Shown here piece by piece: positions 5,694 through 9,310 of a stretch of DNA of 9,310 bases; position 1 is the first letter of the stretch; each line of letters starts with the position of its first letter. The stretch is from Bacillota bacterium (GTDB lineage: Bacteria; Bacillota; Clostridia; Peptostreptococcales; Anaerovoracaceae): assembly GCA_016302925.1 (NCBI GenBank), contig JAEDMR010000075.1, positions 1 to 9,310 of the forward strand. Reading direction: 5' to 3'. The notes below the pieces were generated by a model, which searched no databases, was not told the origin of the DNA, and saw nothing but the letters and a program-made list of their open reading frames with translations. The position numbers and the translations under genes were made by a program.

Positions 5694-7154
5694 CTAACGC
5701 AGTTCGATGATTGTATCCAGATAAGCCCAGTCCACGCCTTCCGGGATGTAGTAGGCTGCTCCGTCTTCTGCTTCATAGAGCGGAGTCAGTTCAAGCGCAT
5801 GGTCTGACAGTGTGACCCCTAAAAAACCCTGCGGTGTTTCGTATGTGAAACTAAACTGTTTCTCACTGTCTTCGAAGGAATATGATCCGGTGAACCGTTC
5901 CATCGTCAGGCCCTTCATATAGTTCTGTAATGCGGACGGATCTGTACATTCAAAGCTGTCTCCATCGGTCCAAATGTTCCCATACAGCGTGTACTGCCCG
6001 CTATTCTCCAACGGATAAACCACTTCTGCACCGGTATATTCTCCATAGGTGAGTCCAACATATCCGAAGCTCGTAATCAATAGAAAAAAGACCAGTCCCA
6101 CGACGACTGCACCGCTGCGGCGCCGGACCGGCTTCATGATGTTTGCCAGCCGGTATCGCAGGGATGATGCGGTTGCGGAAAGGCAGGTGGTAAAGCCCCG
6201 CGGATCTCCTGCAGTATCAAGGATCAACTCTGCATACTGATGCCGAACTGCATGGTCCGCATCCAGCAAGACCGTCTCATCACAGCTCAGTTCCAGATCC
6301 TCCGTGCTTTTTTTCGTTGCCATCCACATCAGCGGGTTGAACCAGCATAATGCAGTGCAGAACACGAGGAAAAACTTGGTCCATGCGTCCTCACGCCCGA
6401 TGTGAATGATCTCATGACGAAAAATCAGTGCAAGCGCATCCGGCGGGTACTGGCGATTCGGGAGCACCACACAGGTTGTGCGCCGAAAGAGGCCTATGGA
6501 CAGCGGCGTTGCTGCCTTCGGTGAAACAACCAGTCCGCATTTCGGCTTTCGTATTCCCGCCCGTTCAATCTCGGAATTCCAGATTTCGTTCACTTCCGAA
6601 TCTGTAACAGCTACAGTATCCTTCAGAAGCTGCCGGCGAAAAACAAGATGAGAGATTATCTTCCACAGGAGCACTGCAAAAAAACCTGCCAGCCATACGA
6701 AAAACAACACCCACATGAGCCTTGTTCCCGGCACATGAACCACCAGCAAGGGTTCCGGAATTTGCATAGTACCCTGATAGACCAGATAAAGATAGTTTGG
6801 AACCATCCACAGCATGGCGCAAGCTCTGGCACTGATGTGTTTTCGCAGAAACGGAAGCACGGAAGCTAATATCAGGAAATAGATACTGATATGCAGGAAA
6901 ATGCTGAAACACATCGAAACCATGCGTTCCGCTGTATCTAAAAGTCCGTCAAGCAACATGCTGGCACCCGCCATGGCAACCAGAAAAAGCGGAAGAAGCC
7001 CCCCAGAAACATAAGGCAGATATCTCTGAACCTCTGAAGCCCTTCCGATCCAGTCCTCTCCAGCTTCATTATGCTGCCTGTCTATCACGACCCACCCAAG
7101 CATCACGCTGGAGATCAGGCCGATCACCACTCTTGCAAATAACACCAGACTCAT
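5694..7154 (-). CDS. BlaR1/MecR1-type M56 family membrane metallopeptidase with non-penicillin-binding sensor
   Basis: This is a predicted integral membrane zinc protease that, by analogy with BlaR1/MecR1, would sense an extracellular signal and trigger cleavage of the adjacent BlaI-like repressor. In the 486 residues, hydrophobic segments lie at about 2-24, 48-70, 83-103, 145-171 and 348-368. HEIIH (247-251) is the HExxH zinc site, and EDLELSCDE (285-293) supplies the likely third ligand and the family's C-D-E motif. The last 116 residues (371-486), predicted outside the membrane, are much shorter than the roughly 240-residue penicillin-binding domain of BlaR1 and show no SxxK or KTG motif. 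A beta-lactam ligand is therefore unlikely. The start ATG overlaps the blaI TGA (ATGA), with AAAGGG at 7162-7167 at a 7-nt spacing. Confidence 0.88.
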   Translation of the reverse strand: MSLVLFARVVIGLISSVMLGWVVIDRQHNEAGEDWIGRASEVQRYLPYVSGGLLPLFLVAMAGASMLLDGLLDTAERMVSMCFSIFLHISIYFLILASVLPFLRKHISARACAMLWMVPNYLYLVYQGTMQIPEPLLVVHVPGTRLMWVLFFVWLAGFFAVLLWKIISHLVFRRQLLKDTVAVTDSEVNEIWNSEIERAGIRKPKCGLVVSPKAATPLSIGLFRRTTCVVLPNRQYPPDALALIFRHEIIHIGREDAWTKFFLVFCTALCWFNPLMWMATKKSTEDLELSCDETVLLDADHAVRHQYAELILDTAGDPRGFTTCLSATASSLRYRLANIMKPVRRRSGAVVVGLVFFLLITSFGYVGLTYGEYTGAEVVYPLENSGQYTLYGNIWTDGDSFECTDPSALQNYMKGLTMERFTGSYSFEDSEKQFSFTYETPQGFLGVTLSDHALELTPLYEAEDGAAYYIPEGVDWAYLDTIIELR

Positions 7155-7531
7155 AGCAGATCCCTTTCCAGAAGATCTCTGAGTTCTTCTATTTCCTCCT
7201 TGGTCAGGCCGCTGTCACACAGCGCCGCCGCGAAAGTGGGAAGGCTGCCGCCGCAGAGCTTATCCAGGAAGCGCCTGCTTTGCTGTGCCAGATAGTCCTG
7301 CCGGGATACCAGTGGATAATACCGGGCACTGCGGCCCTCCTTCTCGATCCGGATGAAACCTTTCTCTGACAGCCGTGTCAGCAGGGTCAGCAAGGTGGTC
7401 GGTGCCATCGGATGGGAATCTTTCAGAATTTCCTCAATCTCTGCCCGCGCCACAGGTACTTCGCATGCCCAGACAGCCTGCATCACTTCCAGTTCTGCGT
7501 CAGGCAGCCTTTTTTTCATTGTATTCATCAT
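7151..7531 (-). CDS. blaI: BlaI/MecI/CopY-family transcriptional repressor
   Basis: A small dimeric winged-helix repressor, 126 residues, like staphylococcal BlaI. The N-terminal half (LPDAELEVMQAVWA at 9-22, then TTLLTLLTRLSEKGFIRIEKEG around 45-66) is the DNA-binding domain. The C-terminal part (about 80-126) is the dimerisation region. LPTFAAAL at 97-104 aligns with the segment of staphylococcal BlaI cut between Asn101 and Phe102; the corresponding bond would be Thr99-Phe100. AAAGGGG at 7536-7542 lies 4 nt from the ATG at 7531 and 7 nt from a second ATG at 7528, so the true start may be one codon later. It is the first gene of a two-gene operon with the M56 peptidase. Two matching operators in its promoter indicate autorepression. 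The symbol marks the family, not a proven role in beta-lactamase control. Confidence 0.9.
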   Translation of the reverse strand: MMNTMKKRLPDAELEVMQAVWACEVPVARAEIEEILKDSHPMAPTTLLTLLTRLSEKGFIRIEKEGRSARYYPLVSRQDYLAQQSRRFLDKLCGGSLPTFAAALCDSGLTKEEIEELRDLLERDLL

Positions 7532-7546
7532 AAATCCCCTTTCGTT

Positions 7547-7558
7547 CTACAAGTGTAG
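7547..7558. promoter_or_regulatory. BlaI/MecI-type operator 1
   Basis: CTACAAGTGTAG is a perfect dyad of the TACA/TGTA type recognised by BlaI/MecI repressors. It lies in the transcribed leader just upstream of the blaI ribosome site, about 26 bp centre-to-centre from operator 2. A 12-bp perfect AT-rich palindrome (GTATTTAAATAC, 7558-7569) fills the space between the two. Confidence 0.8.
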
Positions 7559-7569
7559 TATTTAAATAC

Positions 7570-7598
7570 ATTCTACATTTGTAGAGCATCATTGTCAA
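7570..7598 (-). promoter_or_regulatory. blaI-blaR1 promoter
   Basis: On the minus strand TTGACA (complement of 7593-7598) is followed after exactly 17 nt by TAGAAT (complement of 7570-7575). This is a consensus -35 and a 5/6 -10 for the housekeeping sigma factor. The start point would be near 7562-7564, leaving a leader of about 30 nt that contains operator 1. Confidence 0.85.
7573..7584. promoter_or_regulatory. BlaI/MecI-type operator 2
   Basis: CTACATTTGTAG is a perfect 5-bp dyad around two bases, matching the TACATTTGTA core of known bla/mec operators. It covers part of the -10 box and the spacer of the blaI promoter, so repressor binding would occlude RNA polymerase. Confidence 0.85.
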
Positions 7599-7776
7599 TC
7601 TGTTATACAATTTTTCGTTTTGTTTTTAAAAAGTATATTGTATTCTTTTCCGTACATACTTGCCTTCTCTTCCGTATTGTGGTAGATTAGTTTCATTCTT
7701 TTGTTTTTTGGAACAAATAAAATCGAACAATCTTGTGAAATTTTTGTTTTTATTCACGATTATCTATGGAGAATTT
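7599..7776 (+). promoter_or_regulatory. AT-rich upstream region of the PFOR gene, with a tentative promoter
   Basis: No gene is visible in this AT-rich DNA between the blaI promoter and the PFOR ribosome site. The best promoter candidate on the plus strand is TTGCCT (7660-7665), a 17-nt spacer, and TAGATT (7683-7688) preceded by TGG as an extended -10; each hexamer matches 4 of 6 consensus bases. It would give a leader of about 95 nt. An imperfect inverted repeat TTGTGAA-N13-TTCACGA (7733-7759) lies in that leader. I see no riboswitch or terminator. Confidence 0.3.
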
Positions 7777-7790
7777 GGAGGAAAGATAAA

Positions 7791-9310
7791 ATGAGTAAAA
7801 AACGCACTCTCACCATGGACGGCAATACGGCGGCTGCACATATTGCCTATGCCTTTACCGATGTGGCAGCCATCTATCCCATCACCCCCTCTTCCGTCAT
7901 GTCGGAAACAGTGGACGAATGGTCTGCTTATGGGAAGAAGAATCTCTTCGGCCAGACCGTGAAGATTGCGGAACTGCAGTCGGAAGCAGGCGCAGCAGGA
8001 ACAGTCCACGGCTCTCTGACCGCCGGTGCTCTGACAACGACCTTTACCTCATCGCAGGGCCTTCTGCTGATGATTCCGAATATGTATAAAATCGCCGGTG
8101 AGCTGCTGCCGGGTGTGTTCCACGTGGCAGCCAGAACCGTTGCCAGTCATGCGCTCTGTATCTTTGGCGATCACTCCGATGTAATGGCCACCCGCCAGAC
8201 CGGTTTCGCCATGCTGGCTTCCGGATCCGTACAGGAAGTCATGGATCTGGGCGGCATCGCCCATCTGGCATCCATCAAGTCCCGGGTTCCGTTTCTGCAC
8301 TTTTTTGACGGATTCCGGACATCCCATGAAATTCAGAAAATCGAAGTGCTGGACTACGAAGATTTGAAGAATCTGCTGGACTGGGATGCAGTAGACGCCT
8401 TCCGGGCCCGCGCCCAGAATCCGGATATTTTCTTCCAGAGCCGGGAAGCCGCCAACAAATACTACGATGCGGTGCCTGACATCGTGGAAGATTACATGAA
8501 TCAGATCAGCCAGCTGACCGGACGTACCTATCACCCGTTTGACTATGTGGGTGCGCCGGATGCCACCAATGTGATCATCGCCATGGGTTCTGTCTGTGAG
8601 ACCATCGAGGAAACCATGCAGAAGCTGCTGGCAGAAGGTCATAAGGTAGGTCTGATCAAAGTTCGCCTGTACCGTCCTTTCTCGAAAAAACATCTGCTGG
8701 CTGTCCTGCCCAAGACGGTGGAACGGATTGCAGTCCTTGACCGTACCAAGGAACCGGGTGCACCGGGTGAACCGCTGTATCAGGATGTCCGCACTGCCCT
8801 TTACGGCATAAAATATGCGCCGGAGGTTTACGGCGGCCGCTACGGCCTGGGTTCCAAGGATGTGACGCCGGGCATGATTCACAGCATTTTCGACAATCTT
8901 TACCACAAGCATCCGAAGGATCATTTTACTGTGGGCATCGAGGATGATGTCACCGGTCATTCCCTGCCTCATACCGTGGGCATCGCACGGGAACCGGAGG
9001 GCACCATCAAGTGCAAATTCTGGGGTCTGGGTTCCGATGGTACGGTCGGCGCCAACAAGACTGCCATCAAGATCATCGGTGATAAAACCGACCTGTATGC
9101 ACAGGGCTATTTCAGCTATGACTCCAAGAAATCCGGCGGCCTGACCGTGTCCCATCTCCGGTTCGGCAAATCGCCGATTCAGTCCACCTATCTGATCAAC
9201 CGGGCCGACTTCGTGGCATGCCACAATCAGGCCTACCTGCGGCAGTATGACATGCTGAAAGACCTGACCGACGGCGGAACATTTCTGCTGAACACGCTTT
9301 GCGACGAAAC
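7791..9310 (+). CDS. nifJ: Pyruvate:ferredoxin (flavodoxin) oxidoreductase, N-terminal part (partial at window end)
   Basis: PFOR oxidises pyruvate and CoA to acetyl-CoA and CO2 while reducing ferredoxin or flavodoxin, using thiamine diphosphate and [4Fe-4S] clusters. The first 506 codons are present and the frame is open at the window end; the single-chain enzyme is usually about 1170 residues. Residues about 1-255 are domain I: YPITPSS (29-35) with Thr32, ELQSEAGA with Glu65, and AARTVASHAL with Arg115, which correspond to Thr31, Glu64 and Arg114 of the Desulfovibrio africanus enzyme. Domain II follows (KVRLYRPFSKKHLL, then DRTKEPGAPGEPLY). Domain III begins with WGLGSDGTVGANKTAIKIIG and GYFSYDSKKSGGLTVSHLRFG. 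The thiamine diphosphate and cluster domains lie beyond the window. GGAGG at 7777-7781 with a 9-nt spacer fixes the ATG. It is divergent from blaI. Confidence 0.95.
   Translation, partial: MSKKRTLTMDGNTAAAHIAYAFTDVAAIYPITPSSVMSETVDEWSAYGKKNLFGQTVKIAELQSEAGAAGTVHGSLTAGALTTTFTSSQGLLLMIPNMYKIAGELLPGVFHVAARTVASHALCIFGDHSDVMATRQTGFAMLASGSVQEVMDLGGIAHLASIKSRVPFLHFFDGFRTSHEIQKIEVLDYEDLKNLLDWDAVDAFRARAQNPDIFFQSREAANKYYDAVPDIVEDYMNQISQLTGRTYHPFDYVGAPDATNVIIAMGSVCETIEETMQKLLAEGHKVGLIKVRLYRPFSKKHLLAVLPKTVERIAVLDRTKEPGAPGEPLYQDVRTALYGIKYAPEVYGGRYGLGSKDVTPGMIHSIFDNLYHKHPKDHFTVGIEDDVTGHSLPHTVGIAREPEGTIKCKFWGLGSDGTVGANKTAIKIIGDKTDLYAQGYFSYDSKKSGGLTVSHLRFGKSPIQSTYLINRADFVACHNQAYLRQYDMLKDLTDGGTFLLNTLCDE

Noticed and set aside
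8049..9224. 391-codon open frame on the minus strand opposite PFOR
   Set aside because: The plus strand encodes clear PFOR throughout; the antisense product shows no family features. A shadow of codon bias.

Overview
The window is from an anaerobic, low-oxygen-metabolism member of the Bacillota. Strong AGGAGG-type ribosome sites precede most genes, coding DNA is moderately GC-rich (by eye a little above 50%) and intergenic DNA is AT-rich. It carries citrate lyase, a BlaI/BlaR1-type pair and pyruvate:ferredoxin oxidoreductase (PFOR). A citrate-fermenting gut or rumen firmicute, perhaps of the Negativicutes, would fit; the family guess is inference.

Layout: (1) 1-3771, plus strand: the last codons of an unknown gene, then citG, a 183-bp gap with an inverted pair of palindromic repeats, and the tightly spaced citD-citE-citF (ACP, beta and alpha subunits of citrate lyase). 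A bidirectional-looking terminator follows at 3788-3819. (2) 3874-5528, plus strand: citC (citrate lyase ligase) and citX (prosthetic-group transferase), translationally coupled, ending in a terminator whose apical loop is the citX stop codon. (3) 5552-7531, minus strand: a short decayed HxlR-like regulator tail, then blaR1-like M56 metallopeptidase and blaI-like repressor, transcribed as blaI-blaR1 with a 4-nt overlap. (4) 7532-7790: divergent intergenic region holding a near-consensus blaI promoter with two perfect BlaI/MecI-type dyads and the leader of the next gene. (5) 7791-9310, plus strand: the first 506 codons of PFOR (nifJ/por), cut by the window end.

How they work together: CitG makes the triphosphoribosyl-dephospho-CoA precursor, CitX attaches it to CitD, CitC acetylates it, and CitD/E/F split citrate into acetate and oxaloacetate. 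Oxaloacetate would be decarboxylated to pyruvate by an enzyme not seen here, and PFOR would oxidise pyruvate to acetyl-CoA with reduction of ferredoxin. No citrate transporter, oxaloacetate decarboxylase or citrate-sensing regulator is present in the window.

Most of the window is well-known biology. The points worth a second look are the paired 47-nt palindromic elements, one of which encodes the C-terminal tail of CitG; the BlaR1-like protein whose sensor is not a penicillin-binding domain; its well-defined operator/promoter; the HxlR remnant; and the short CitF N-terminus. I did not see a convincing wholly new system.
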